Shown piece after piece: positions 11,550 through 22,949 of a stretch of DNA of 64,000 nt. This DNA is from Lathyrus oleraceus (taxonomy: Eukaryota > Streptophyta > Magnoliopsida > Fabales > Fabaceae): the NCBI RefSeq assembly GCF_024323335.1, contig NC_066579.1, positions 132,548,354 through 132,612,353 on the forward strand, written 5' to 3'. The notes under the pieces are model-generated. The model ran no database searches and was not told where the DNA came from. It saw nothing but the letters and a program-made list of their open reading frames with translations. Every line of letters starts with the position of its first letter. Position 1 is the stretch's first letter. The translations under genes and the position numbers were made by a program.

Positions 11550-12940
11550 GTAGCAAGACTTTCTTTTCCAGTTCATCTTTGTTGCGTTGATTCATGGGCA
11601 ATGTTTATATAAATTCTTCTTTTCATGGTGTACGTAATTGCATATGGGAAGTCTTTTCTTTTAGTTTCTGTCTTATTGCTGTGCTAGAAACGCAATTCCG
11701 GCTGGCATTATCTGGTTGGTGCCATTTAACTGGTGAGTGATAGCTTTGTTAGTTTAGGAAGTTAACGGTTATGAATTCCTGTTGGTATTGGTTAGAAATC
11801 AAATTGTTAACATTGCTAGGGTACTGCTCTGTTGGTGAACTGTTGTGTCCTGTTAAACATCAGGTTAGGATGAACTTGATTGGTGATTCTTGACTTGATG
11901 CAGGTCCAATCTGGAATTTGGTCTGTGCTTTACAACTTGGTTCAAGCCTGCACAGGCTCTCATCGAAGACCAACATATAGCTAATGCCGCATTGCATCAT
12001 GGCTTGTAGTGAATTGGAATGGTTTATGTTTTGCAATGTACTGTTGGTGTATATACTTATTTATGGTATGCTTGGAATGAAAACATGAATGGTCATTGTA
12101 TCATGAACTTTGGTTTGAATTAAATGTATAAGATTGGAATTTTTATGGTTGGGAATGTAATGGGTTAGGTTAGAGTTGTGGGGATGTTGTTAGTTGGATA
12201 GGGTAGTATGTGATTAATGTTATGTCAGTCAGTCTGTGCTACTACTAACTGGTTTCTTGTTTTGGTGCAGTGTTGATGATGTTTCTGAGGATTTCTGAAT
12301 GGTTAGGACAACAACGTGCATCACAATAATTGGAACCGTTGTTTGTTGATGGCTTGCGTTGTTGTTGATCCACAGTGCATGAGATCATGATTTGTATTAT
12401 CTGATGAGCATTGTTTACAATTGGAATTCCTTCTCCACTAAACATGTGATTGATTACAGGTGTTTATGGTATGGCATTGACTTGACAGCAGGTTGGTCAT
12501 TTGGTCCCATAGCTTCACTTCCTATTCTGACTTTGGTTTAGGCATATCTACTCCTACTGATTTGGTGTTTGGCAGCAGCTCTTCATTTGTCCATTGTGTT
12601 TGTGGTGCAGGTTTAGTATAGGTTTGGTGCAGATTTCGTGCTGCAGGGTCTAGGATCTTACCATGATGCAGCCATGATACAAGCAGGTCATGATTATGGT
12701 TTGTCTGTAGGTGGATTGTTGTTTTATTGTAGGTTGATGGTTCAGCTCATGTTGTAATGATGCTTGTGTAATGTTTATGTATGGACTGCCGCAGGCCTTA
12801 ATGAATGCCATACACTGTTGTTTTAGGTGATTTTCATTGAATTGTGTTGCTTTGAATTGATGCACCATGTTAGCTTTTACTTTATGTTAATCCGGTTTAC
12901 TTTATGTTTCAAAAGAGGTGTTAATGATGTTTTTATATTA
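11550..12940. other. Unassigned CACTA interior
   Basis: T/G-rich sequence with several 'ttggtgcag' acceptor-like strings but no long ORF and no match I recognise. It could be intron of the U-box gene, intron of the transposon's own gene, or further captured DNA. The boundary of the captured segment probably lies near 11600-11700. Confidence 0.3.
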
Positions 12941-12943
12941 GGT

Positions 12944-13058
12944 TTTTGTATGACAAATTGATGCGCCCCAATGGTTTGGACGTGTCATTCGGATTCTTAG
13001 CACCCGCGACCGTCAACTTAGGTTTAATCTTAAGTAGACCGGATACCGTGACGGAGTA
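12944..13058 (+). pseudogene. Possible Ulp1-like protease remnant of the CACTA element
   Basis: An open tract after an acceptor-like 'tattag' reads ...DKLMRPNGLDVSFGFLAP and continues across the Ty3 insertion as EYVLQDK (20956-20975). A short 'tyrosine-leucine ... FGFL-P' segment of this kind precedes the catalytic part of Ulp1-type (C48) domains in many plant CACTA proteins. Only about 40 residues remain and no catalytic His/Asp/Cys is present, so the assignment is weak. Confidence 0.3.
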
Positions 13059-14752
13059 TGTAACACCCCGAATAAAATAAGAGAATTATTTAAATTAAGT
13101 TAATAATATATTTATTAATTTAATTAAAATAAATTGAATTATTGGATTATTATTATTTTATTAATTGGAATAATAATTAGTGGAAAATATATAAGTTGGA
13201 ATAAGAGGAAAAGGGTTTTTTGGTTGGTAAAGAATTTTCACGTGAAGCAGAGAAGCGGCTGAAAGGTGAAAAGTGGAGAAAGAGCAAAGGTTGAAGAACG
13301 GAAAAGCTTGAAGCTTAGAGATTGCCGGATTATCTCAGGTAAGGGGGGTTTATCGTCGTTTAATGGGTATTATAGATTAACATGTCATGGGTAGTGATAA
13401 ACCGTTGAAGTAACCCTAATTGGGATGTTGAATGCTGAAATATTGTGATGAATAAGTTGTATTAAAGATGTAATTGAGTCCGTAATCGTGTGAGTCGTAT
13501 TCCCCCGAACGTATAGCTTTTTACGGAAATTGAATCGGAGGTCCGGGAGTCCTCCAACGGCGGAAAATGCGGAGAACTCTGCATTCTGCCTTGTGTTAGC
13601 GCAGGAATTGTTGTTTTGTCTGCGTTAACCGGTTAACCCAGGGCGTTAACCGGTTAACACTGTTATATTTTATGGAAATGTGCTGTTTTGCCTGCGTTAA
13701 CCGGTTAACCTAGGGCGTTAACCGGTTAACACTGTTGCGTTTTGCCAGAAAGTGTGTCTTGTCCTGCGTTAACCGGTTAACCCAGGGCGTTAACCGGTTA
13801 ACACTGTTGGAAATTAGAAAAAATTGATATTTTAATGTTGTGAACCTAATTGGTGATTGGCCTATTATAATCAATTGTGATGAGTAATTTTGTTGAACTG
13901 ATGTTATGAAATGTTGATACAAGTATGTTGCTGAGTTGTCCCATTTACGGAAAGTTGTTGAAAATACTGAGTTGTAGGCTTGGTGAGCCAAAGTTGATTT
14001 AAGTTGATTTTTGTTGGAAACGTTGTTGTGTTGATATTATTATTATGTTGTCGACAGTTTAGAGTCGTGTATGCCATGTACATTCATATGCATTAAGTCG
14101 GAGCGTTGCTCACACCACGTTGGCCTGGATTGGCAAATTTTAAGTTGAAAGTTGAAGGCTTATGCCTTGATGCCCACTAAAATGGCAATGATCTTAAGTT
14201 GGGAGTTTTACTCCGAATGGTACCACATGCATGACGAGTCGAGTCTCATTAGAGTTGCATTATGTTGGTTTGTTGTATGTGTATCAGTGGTATTGATCTT
14301 GAGTATGTATATGAGTTGTGTTGATATTGGGTGATTAATGAGTTAAATTACTTAACATAACATGATAAATTATAATGTTTGTTATATCGATTGAGGAACT
14401 CACCCTTACAACTATTTTTCAGGTAACGAGCAGTGAGTGAGTAGAAGCTAGTGCTTGGAGTCTAGTGTAGTCTCCGTTGTGGGTCATGCTCTGATAGATG
14501 TAACATCGGGACGGGATGTTTAATTGTTAATTGTCGGTTGTTGAACTATTTTTCATGTAATATGTTATACGTTTTAATTGGTTGACATAATTTCTATCCG
14601 CTGCGTATTTTTGAAATGTTTTATGGTTGATATAATAAAAGAGCATGACAGATGTTATTTTAGAAGATGTGACACCCTTGTTTTGTGTATTTACTCTGAT
14701 ATATACTTGTCGTTGTTATTAAATATTTGGGGTATTTTAGAAGGGTGTTACA
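13059..14752 (+). repeat. 5' LTR of the Ty3 element
   Basis: TGTAACACCCC...GGGTGTTACA. It contains six perfect copies of the 14-bp palindrome GTTAACCGGTTAAC in 13624-13802, arranged as three pairs separated by 7 bp. ORFs within the LTR appear identically in both copies and are not genes. Confidence 0.95.
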
Positions 14753-14756
14753 TTAG

Positions 14757-14768
14757 TGGTATCAGAGC
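14757..14768 (+). other. Primer-binding site, tRNA-iMet
   Basis: TGGTATCAGAGC, complementary to the 3' end of initiator tRNA-Met, four bases after the 5' LTR. Confidence 0.9.
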
Positions 14769-14866
14769 AGGTCGGTCTGTCCGGCCAGTTGTCGTGTCGT
14801 TACTGTCTAACAATTGTGTATTGTTACTAATCTAACTTTTAAGTTGTGTTGTATTGATAAGTTGGA

Positions 14867-17800
14867 ATGGCTGGAAGGAATGATGCTGCAATGGCTGCCG
14901 CAATGCAAGCAATGGCACAAGCTGTGCAGAACTTGCCAAATGCTGGTGGAGATGCTGGATCACGTAGCTTGGCGACTTTTTAAAGAGAGAATCCGCCGGT
15001 GTTTAAAGGGAAGCATGATCCAGATGCAGCCTTGGGATGGTTGAAAGAAATTGAGAGAATCTTCCGTGTTATGGATTGTACTCCAGCTCAGAAGGTTCGG
15101 TATGGTACTCACATGCTAGCAGTCGAAGCTGATGACTGGTGGCTAGAGACTCACGAGAGGTTGACCGTGGCAGGTGAAGACATTACTTGGGATGTATTCC
15201 GTAGGGAATTCCTGAGAAAGTATTATCCGGAAGATGTCCGTGGTAAGAAGGAAATCGAGTTCCTTGAGCTGAAGCAAGGAAACATGTCTGTCACTGATTA
15301 TGCTGCAAAATTTGTGGAGCTGTCCAAATTTTATCCTCATTACACTGGTGTTGGTGCTGAATTTTCAAAGTGCATCAAGTTTGAAAACGGACTGCGCTCT
15401 GAAATTAAGAAGGTTGTTGGGTATCAGAAGATACGCATTTTTACTGAATTGGTTGATAGCTGCAGGATATTTGAGGAAGACAATAATGCTCATTACAAGG
15501 TTGTCAGTGGCCGCAAGGGAAAGCAGCATCAAAACCGTAGCAAGCCGTATGATGCCCCAGTGGGAAAAGGGAAACAAGGAGCTGCTCCGGCTCAGAGGAC
15601 TAGTAGGGGAGGTGCTCCTGCGGGTATAGTTTGCTTCAAATGTGGTCAGGCTGGTCATAAGAGTAATGTATGCACTGCTGAAGTAAAGAGGTGTTTTCGC
15701 TGTGGTAAGACTGGTCATGCAATAGCTGATTGCAAGCACAAGGAAATGATTTGTTTTAATTGTGGCGAAGAAGGGCATATTGGAAGTCAGTGTCATAAGC
15801 CAAAGAAATCTCAGACTGGGAAGGTGTTCGCATTGACCGGAACTCAAACCTCCTGTGAGGACAGACTTATCCGAGGTACATGTTTCATAAATGGTACTCC
15901 TTTAATTACTATTATTGATACCGGTGCTACCCACTGTTTTATTTCTGCTAACTGTGCTCGAAGACTGGGTTTAAAATTGTCCGCTTTGGATGGTGAATTG
16001 ATTGTTGAGACCCCAGCTAAGGGATCAGTAACTACTTCTTTGGTATGTTTAAAATGTCCTTTGTCGATCTTCGATAAAGATTTCTATGTTGATTTAGTAT
16101 GTTTGCAGTTGGATGGGATGGACGTAATTCTTGGTATGAACTGGTTAGAGTATAATTATGTTCATATAAATTGTCATCATAAGTCGGTGAGGTTTTCCAC
16201 TCCTGAAGAGGAAGGAGTTGACTTATTATCTTTCCGAGAATTGCGAAAATTGATGAAAGAGGGAGCTCAGATGTTTTCTTTGATGGCGACGTTGTCGGTT
16301 GAAAGTAAAGCTAAGATAGAAGAACTGTTAGTGGTGAAAGAATTCCCTGAAGTTTTTCCTGATGAAATTCCTAGTGTGCCGCCAGAGAGGGAAGTTGAAT
16401 TCACTATTGATCTGGTACCTGGTACTAGGCCTGTTTCGATGGCACCGTATAGAATGTCGGCATCTGAATTGTATGAATTAAAGAAGCAATTGGAAGACTT
16501 ACTTGAGAAGAAGTTTATAAGACCAAGTGTGTCGCCATGGGGAGCTCCAGTGTTGCTAGTAAAGAAGAAAGAGGGTAGTATGAGGCTTTGTATTGATTAT
16601 AGACAATTGAATAAAATAACGATCAAGAATAAGTATCCACTACCGAGGATAGATGATTTGATGGACCAATTAGTGGGTGCTTGTGTGTTCAGTAAAATTG
16701 ATTTGAGATCGGGCTATCATCAGATCAGAGTGAAAGATGAAGACATCCAGAAGACAGCGTTCAGAACTCGGTATGGACATTATGAGTATTCTGTGATGCC
16801 TTTCGGTGTGACTAATGCGCCGGGAGTATTTATGGAATACATGAATCGTATTTTCCATACTTATCTGGATCATTTTGTGGTAGTATTTATTGATGATATT
16901 TTGATTTACTCTAAGTCCGAAGAAGAGCACCAGGAACATTTGAGATTAGTATTGGAGGTTTTGAAAGATAAGAAATTGTATGCGAAGCTGTCCAAGTGTG
17001 AGTTTTGGTTAAGAGAAGTCAGTTTTCTCGGCCATGTAATTTCAGGAAAAGGTATTGCTGTAGATCCTTCCAAGGTAGAAGCTGTATTGCAATGGGAAAC
17101 TCCTAAGTCGGTTACCGAGATTAGAAGCTTTTTGGGATTAGCTGGATATTATAGAAGATTTCTTGAAGGATTTTCTAAGTTAGCACTTCCGTTGACTAAA
17201 TTAACTTGCAAAGGTAAAGCTTTCGTGTGGGATGTTCAGTGCGAAGAGAGTTTTAATGAATTAAAGAGGAGATTGACGTCGGCGCCGGTTTTGACTTTGC
17301 CAAATCCGGGGGAACCGTTTATAATTTACTGTGATGCTTCATTGATGGGTTTGGGAGGTGTGCTCATGCAGAATAATAAAGTAATTGCTTATGCGTCACG
17401 ACAGTTGAGAATTCATGAAAAGAACTATCCTACGCATGATCTTGAACTTGCTGCTGTAGTGTTTGCGCTAAAACTTTGGAGGCATTACCTTTATGGTTCC
17501 AGATTCGAAGTTTTCAGCGATCATAAAAGTTTAAAGTATCTATTTGACCAGAAAGAGCTGAACATGAGACAACGTAGGTGGTTCGAATTGCTTAAGGATT
17601 ATGATTTCGGTTTGAATTATCATCCAGGAAAAGCAAATGTTGTGGCCGATGCTTTAAGTAGAAAGACCTTGCATGTGTCAGCAATGATGATTAAGGAGTT
17701 GGAATTAATTGAGCAATTACGGGATATGAGTTTGGTTTGCGAAGTAACACCGCAGAGTGTGATGCTAGGAATGCTAAAGATTAATAATGATTTTATGGAT

Positions 17801-19219
17801 AGTATCCGAGAGGCACAGAAGTTGGATGTGAAATTAGTAGATATCCTTAATCGTTGTGGTCAATCAGGGAAAAGTGACTTTAAGGTTGATGCGAGAGGTG
17901 TGTTGAAATTAGGGGAAAGAATTTGCATTCCTGACGACGCGATTTTGAAGAAAAGTATTCTAGAGGAGGGTCATAGAAGCAGTTTGAGTATTCATCCAGG
18001 AGCTACTAAAATGTATCAGGATTTAAAGAAATTATTTTGGTGGCCCGGAATGAAAGAAGATGTGGCTCGTTTCGTGTATGCATGCTTAACTTGTCAAAAG
18101 TCGAAGATTGAGCATCAGAAGCCTGCTGGGTTGATGCAACCGTTGGAAGTTCCAGAATGGAAATGGGATAGCATTTCTATGGACTTTGTAACGGGGCTGC
18201 CTGCTACCTTACGAGGGCATGATTCGATTTGGGTGATCGTTGATAGGCTCACGAAGTCGGCTCACTTCATACCTATTAACATCACTTACCCAATTGCGAA
18301 GTTGGCAGAGATTTACATTCGAGTAGTTGTAAAGTTGCATGGTGTTCCTCTGTGTATTGTGTCGGACAGAGATCCGAGGTTTACATCGGGATTTTGGAAA
18401 AGTTTGCAAGATTCGTTGGGATCTAAGTTGAGGTTGAGTTCGGCATATCATCCTCAAACTGATGGCCAAACTGAGAGGACTATTCAGTCATTGGAAGATT
18501 TACTGAGAGCTTGTGTTCTTGAACAAGGAGGTTCGTGGGACACTTATCTTCCATTGATCGAGTTCACATATAATAATAGTTACCATTCTAGCATCGGAAT
18601 GGCGCCTTTTGAAGCATTATATGGTCGTAGATGTAGAACTCCGTTGTGTTGGCACGAATCTGGTGAGAGTGTAGTACTTGGACCAGAGTTAGTTCGAGAA
18701 ACTACCGAGAAAGTGAAGTTTATCCGGGAGAAGATGAAAGCTTCTCAGAGTAGGCAGAAGAGTTACCATGACAAGCGGAAGAAGGATTTAGAATTTCAAG
18801 CTGGTGACCATGTGTTTTTGAGAGTCACGCCTGTGACCGGAGTTGGGAGGGCTATGAAGTCTAAAAAGCTCACTCCTCGCTTCATTGGTCCGTATCAAAT
18901 CTTAGAACGAGTTGGAAAAGTTGCTTATCGGATGGCATTACCACCTAATCTTTCGAATTTGCATGATGTATTCCATGTGTCGCAGCTTCAGAAGTATATC
19001 TCAGATCCGTCTCATGTGGTTAGTATGGATGATGTGCAAGTGCGAGATAATTTAACAGTAGAGACAAAGCCTGTACGAGTTGAAGATCGTGAAACAAAGA
19101 CACTTCGAGGAAAAGAGATTGTGTTAGTTAAAGTCGTTTGGTTGGGAGCTGCGGGCGAAAGCATGACATGGGAACTTGAGAGTCGGATGAAGGAGTCTTA
19201 TCCGGAGTTATTTGCTTGA
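14867..19219 (+). pseudogene. gag-pol: gag-pol of the Ty3 element, one early nonsense codon
   Basis: The frame starts at ATG 14867 (MAGRNDAAMAAAMQAMAQAV...). It meets an in-frame TAA at 14981-14983, codon 39, then stays open for about 1,400 codons to 19219. Order: gag; three CCHC zinc knuckles (about 15630-15800); aspartic protease with DTGA (about 15916); reverse transcriptase with FIDD (about 16888); RNase H; integrase with an HHCC finger and the DD-E core (about 17980-18500); and a chromodomain-like tail. A GTG at 14999 allows a longer machine-called ORF but is not a plausible plant start. TAA is one transition from CAA, so the break may be a single recent C-to-T change. Apart from it the frame is intact, which is unusual here. 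Confidence 0.9.
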
Positions 19220-19251
19220 GGTATGTTTTCGAGGACGAAAACTCTTTTAGT

Positions 19252-19261
19252 AGGGGAGAGT
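19252..19261 (+). other. Polypurine tract
   Basis: AGGGGAGAG followed by one T immediately before the 3' LTR; primer site for plus-strand DNA synthesis. Confidence 0.8.
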
Positions 19262-20955
19262 TGTAACACCCCGAATAAAATAAGAGAATTATTTAAATTA
19301 AGTTAATAATATATTTATTAATTTAATTAAAATAAATTGAATTATTGGATTATTATTATTTTATTAATTGGAATAATAATTAGTGGAAAATATATAAGTT
19401 GGAATAAGAGGAAAAGGGTTTTTTGGTTGGTAAAGAATTTTCACGTGAAGCAGAGAAGCGGCTGAAAGGTGAAAAGTGGAGAAAGAGCAAAGGTTGAAGA
19501 ACGGAAAAGCTTGAAGCTTAGAGATTGCCGGATTATCTCAGGTAAGGGGGGTTTATCGTCGTTTAATGGGTATTATAGATTAACATGTCATGGGTAGTGA
19601 TAAACCGTTGAAGTAACCCTAATTGGGATGTTGAATGCTGAAATATTGTGATGAATAAGTTGTATTAAAGCTGTAATTGAGTCCGTAATCGTGTGAGTCG
19701 TGTTCCCCCGAACGTATAGCTTTTTACGGAAATTGAATCGGAGGTCCGGGAGTCCTCCAACGGCGGAAAATGCGGAGAACTCTGCATTCTGCCTTGTGTT
19801 AGCGCAGGAATTGCTGTTTTGTCTGCGTTAACCGGTTAACCCAGGGCGTTAACCGGTTAACACTGTTATATTTTGTGGAAATGTGCTGTTTTGCCTGCGT
19901 TAACCGGTTAACCCAGGGCGTTAACCGGTTAACACTGTTGCGTTTTGCCAGAAAGTGTGTTTTGTCCTGCGTTAACCGGTTAACCCAGGGCGTTAACCGG
20001 TTAACACTGTTGGAAATTAGAAAAAATTAATATTTTAATGTTGTGAACCTAATTGGTGATTGGCCTATTATAATCAATTGTGATGAGTAATTTTGTTGAA
20101 CTGATGTTATGAAATGTTGATACAAGTATGTTGCTGAGTTGTCCCGTTTACGGAAAGTTGTTGAAAATACTGAGTTGTAGGCTTGGTGAGCCAAAGTTGA
20201 TTTAAGTTGATTTTTGTTGGAAACGTTGTTGTGTTGATATTATTATTATGTTGTCGACAGTTTAGAGTCGTGTATGCCATGTACATTCATATGCATTAAG
20301 TCGGAGCGTTGCTCACACCACGTTGGCCTGGATTGGCAAATTTTAAGTTGAAAGTTGAAGGCTTATGCCTTGATGCCCACTAAAATGGCAATGATCTTAA
20401 GTTGGGAGTTTTACTCCGAATGGTACCACATGCATGACGAGTCGAGTCTCATTAGAGTTGCATTATGTTGGTTTGTTGTATGTGTATCAGTGGTATTGAT
20501 CTTGAGTATGTATATGAGTTGTGTTGATATTGGGTGATTAATGAGTTAAATTACTTAACATAACATGATAAATTATAATGTTTGTTATATCGATTGAGGA
20601 ACTCACCCTTACAACTATTTTTCAGGTAACGAGCAGTGAGTGAGTAGAAGCTAGTGCTTGGAGTCTAGTGTAGTCTCCGTTGTGGGTCATGCTCTGATAG
20701 ATGTAACATCGGGACGGGATGTTTAATTGTTAATTGTCGGTTGTTGAACTATTTTTCATGTAATATGTTATACGTTTTAATTGGTTGACATAATTTCTAT
20801 CCGCTGCGTATTTTTGAAATGTTTTATGGTTGATATAATAAAAGAGCATGACAGATGTTATTTTAGAAGATGTGACACCCTTGTTTTGTGTATTTACTCT
20901 GATATATACTTGTCGTTGTTATTAAATATTTGGGGTATTTTAGAAGGGTGTTACA
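19262..20955 (+). repeat. 3' LTR of the Ty3 element
   Basis: 1694 bp, the same length as the 5' LTR and differing from it at about eight positions. The six GTTAACCGGTTAAC palindromes recur at 19827-20005. Confidence 0.95.
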
Positions 20956-20976
20956 GAGTACGTTCTTCAAGATAAA

Positions 20977-21387
20977 TATTGGGTGATTAATGAGTTAAAT
21001 TACTTAACATAACATGATAAATTATAATGTTTGTTATATCGATTGAGGAACTCACCCTTACAACTATTTTTCAGGTAACGAGCAGTGAGTGAGTAGAAGC
21101 TAGTGCTTGGAGTCTAGTGTAGTCTCCGTTGTGGGTCATGCTCTGATAGATGTAACATCGGGACGGGATGTTTAATTGTTAATTGTCGGTTGTTGAACTA
21201 TTTTTCATGTAATATGTTATACGTTTTAATTGGTTGACATGATTTCTATCCGCTGCGTATTTTTGAAATGTTTTATGGTTGATATAATAAAAGAGCATGA
21301 CAGATGTTATTTTAGAAGATGTGACACCCTTGTTTTGTGTATTTACTCTGATATATACTTGTCGTTGTTATTAAATATTTGGGGTAT
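20977..21387 (+). repeat. Partial LTR copy next to the complete element
   Basis: 411 bp almost identical to the 3' part of the LTR (20528-20936). One difference was noticed near 21241. It lacks the last 19 bp. It lies 16 bp beyond the right target duplication and has no target duplication of its own. It may be left from an earlier insertion or from a rearrangement. Confidence 0.85.
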
Positions 21388-22005
21388 ATATATATTTGTT
21401 AGCCAAAAATTGGTAGAAAAAAGGCCAAAATGGCATATATAAAATGTGATAATTGTCTGTCAAAATCTGGTTGAAAACAGGTAGAAATTCTGGTTTATAA
21501 ACCTGGAAAAAATGTGGTTTAAAACAAAAGCTTCAAAAATTTTCGTATACCTTAGACAACGCTTTTGTAAAAAGCGCTGTCTAAGGGGGGATTAGAAAGC
21601 GCTTTAGGCAAGAAAGCGCTTTAGGCAAAAGCGCTGTCTAAGGGGGGGGGGGGGGGGGGGGGGCTTAGACAGCGCTTTTTGAAAAGCGCTGTCTAAGGTA
21701 TACCTAAAAAAATTAAAATAGGAGGGTCTTAGAAAGCGCTTTTGGCCAAAGCGCTGTCTAAGGGGGTGGGGCTTAGACAGCGCTTTTCAAAAGCGCTGTC
21801 TAAGGTATACCTAAAAAATTTAAAATAAGAGGGTCTTATAAAGCGCTTTTGGCCAAAGCGCTGTCTAAGGGGGGGGGGCTTAGACAGCGCTTTTAAGATT
21901 TAAAAAAGCGTTGTCTAAACCTTTAGCAGCGGAGGTTTAGACAGCGCTTTAAAGCGCTGTCTAAGGCTAAAAAAAGCGCTGTCTAAGGTCTTGTTTGTTG
22001 TAGTG
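21388..22005. repeat. Right subterminal repeats of the CACTA element
   Basis: From about 21550, repeated AAGCGCTGTCTAAGG motifs in both orientations, with a 22-base G run at 21642-21663 and shorter G runs, ending TTGTTGTAGTG. The mirror arrangement matches the left end. Confidence 0.8.
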
Positions 22006-22008
22006 ATT

Positions 22009-22355
22009 TGTATCTCAATTGGGTTTGAGCCGCAACCATGGCGGACATTGGGGATAGGTGGACACTTAAGTAGGTTAGAAGCCCATACGGTGAAAGATAC
22101 CCTAAGTGGGTTAGAGACCCATACGGGTGACGATCACTTGGAATGAGTTTCAAGCTTGCCCTAAACGTAGGTCCTCTCGGGGATTGATGTTTCGTGAATC
22201 TGAATAGTGATTTATTTGAGTTGTAAAAACTCATGAGCATGTTGTCATACATTGCGAGATTTTTCCTCATCACTTAAGTCTTTGTTCCCTTGTTGACTTA
22301 AGTTGGAACTGTTTAGAACCTTGTAAAGCCTAGTGGATCCATAAGATAGGGAACC
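22009..22355 (+). repeat. Third part of the 3336-41445 solo LTR
   Basis: Continues the outer LTR after the CACTA element and runs to the GAACC (22351-22355) that is duplicated at 41109-41113 around the copia element. No gene. Confidence 0.75.
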
Positions 22356-22715
22356 TATTGTGATTAATCAAGATTCATCAAGATTCATTCATGGTGGGAT
22401 ATAAACCTGCCATTATCAAGAGTCTTGCAGAATGATAACAGAAAACAGGAGGGAAGCATAACAGAAACAGTTGATAACACGAAATTATATCGCTTTTTAA
22501 GACTTAATTCAATTAAATTATTTTATCATTTACGCTAGTTCATCTCATTTTATCAGATATTATGCAGTATTCCTCTTCTATTTATATCAGGTACCCATTT
22601 TGAAGCAAAAGTGAAAAAGGAAAGAAAAGGAGGTGTAAAAAGGAACAAAAAGGAGAGAAAAGGAACCAAAGGCCAAAGCCCAGCCCAAAGCGCACAAGTC
22701 ACCAATGCTGTGCCT

Positions 22716-22798
22716 GTGACGGACGTCACAGGACGCGTGACGAGCGTCACGCGAAGTAGCCTTGTGACGGACGTCACACATGGTGTGACGAGCGTCAC
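22716..22798 (+). promoter_or_regulatory. Four TGACG palindromes in the LTR U3
   Basis: GTGACGGACGTCAC at 22716-22729 and 22764-22777, and GTGACGAGCGTCAC at 22737-22750 and 22785-22798. Each is a pair of inverted TGACG half-sites. TGACG is the core bound by plant TGA-type bZIP factors (as-1 element). The regular spacing of about 21-27 bp, 150-230 bp before the TATA box, suggests an enhancer. Repeated at 34604-34686. Confidence 0.75.
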
Positions 22799-22941
22799 AC
22801 CAGTCCACTAGCTTTTTGGCGCAAGTTACGCTCTCGGAGGAATGGAAGTAACGTTGAGGACTTCGTGTCCTATTCCCAAGCCGTGAATTTAGCACGCTGA
22901 AGACTCGTGGAAAAGAAGAAAAAGGCAGTCAGTAGCACTAC

Positions 22942-22949
22942 TATAAATA
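22942..22949 (+). promoter_or_regulatory. TATA box of the 5' LTR
   Basis: TATAAATA in 'actactataaatagctaccc'; transcription is expected about 30 bp downstream. Same in the 3' LTR at about 34830. Confidence 0.75.

Larger units (their letters stand above)
13059..20955 (+). mobile_element. Ty3 retrotransposon, complete, TSD GAGTA
   Basis: 7897 bp with two 1694-bp LTRs (13059-14752 and 19262-20955), a tRNA-iMet primer site, one gag-pol frame and a polypurine tract, flanked by GAGTA at 13054-13058 and 20956-20960. The C-terminus of the polyprotein (ending in a 'VKVVW ... [10 protein letters not shown]' stretch) suggests a Tekay-type chromovirus; the lineage is inferred. About eight differences between the LTRs were counted by eye, so the insertion is young. 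Confidence 0.93.

Noticed and set aside
14152..14835. ORFs of 60-85 codons in the Ty3 LTR
   Set aside because: Present in both LTRs, no known domain, and crossing the LTR boundary.
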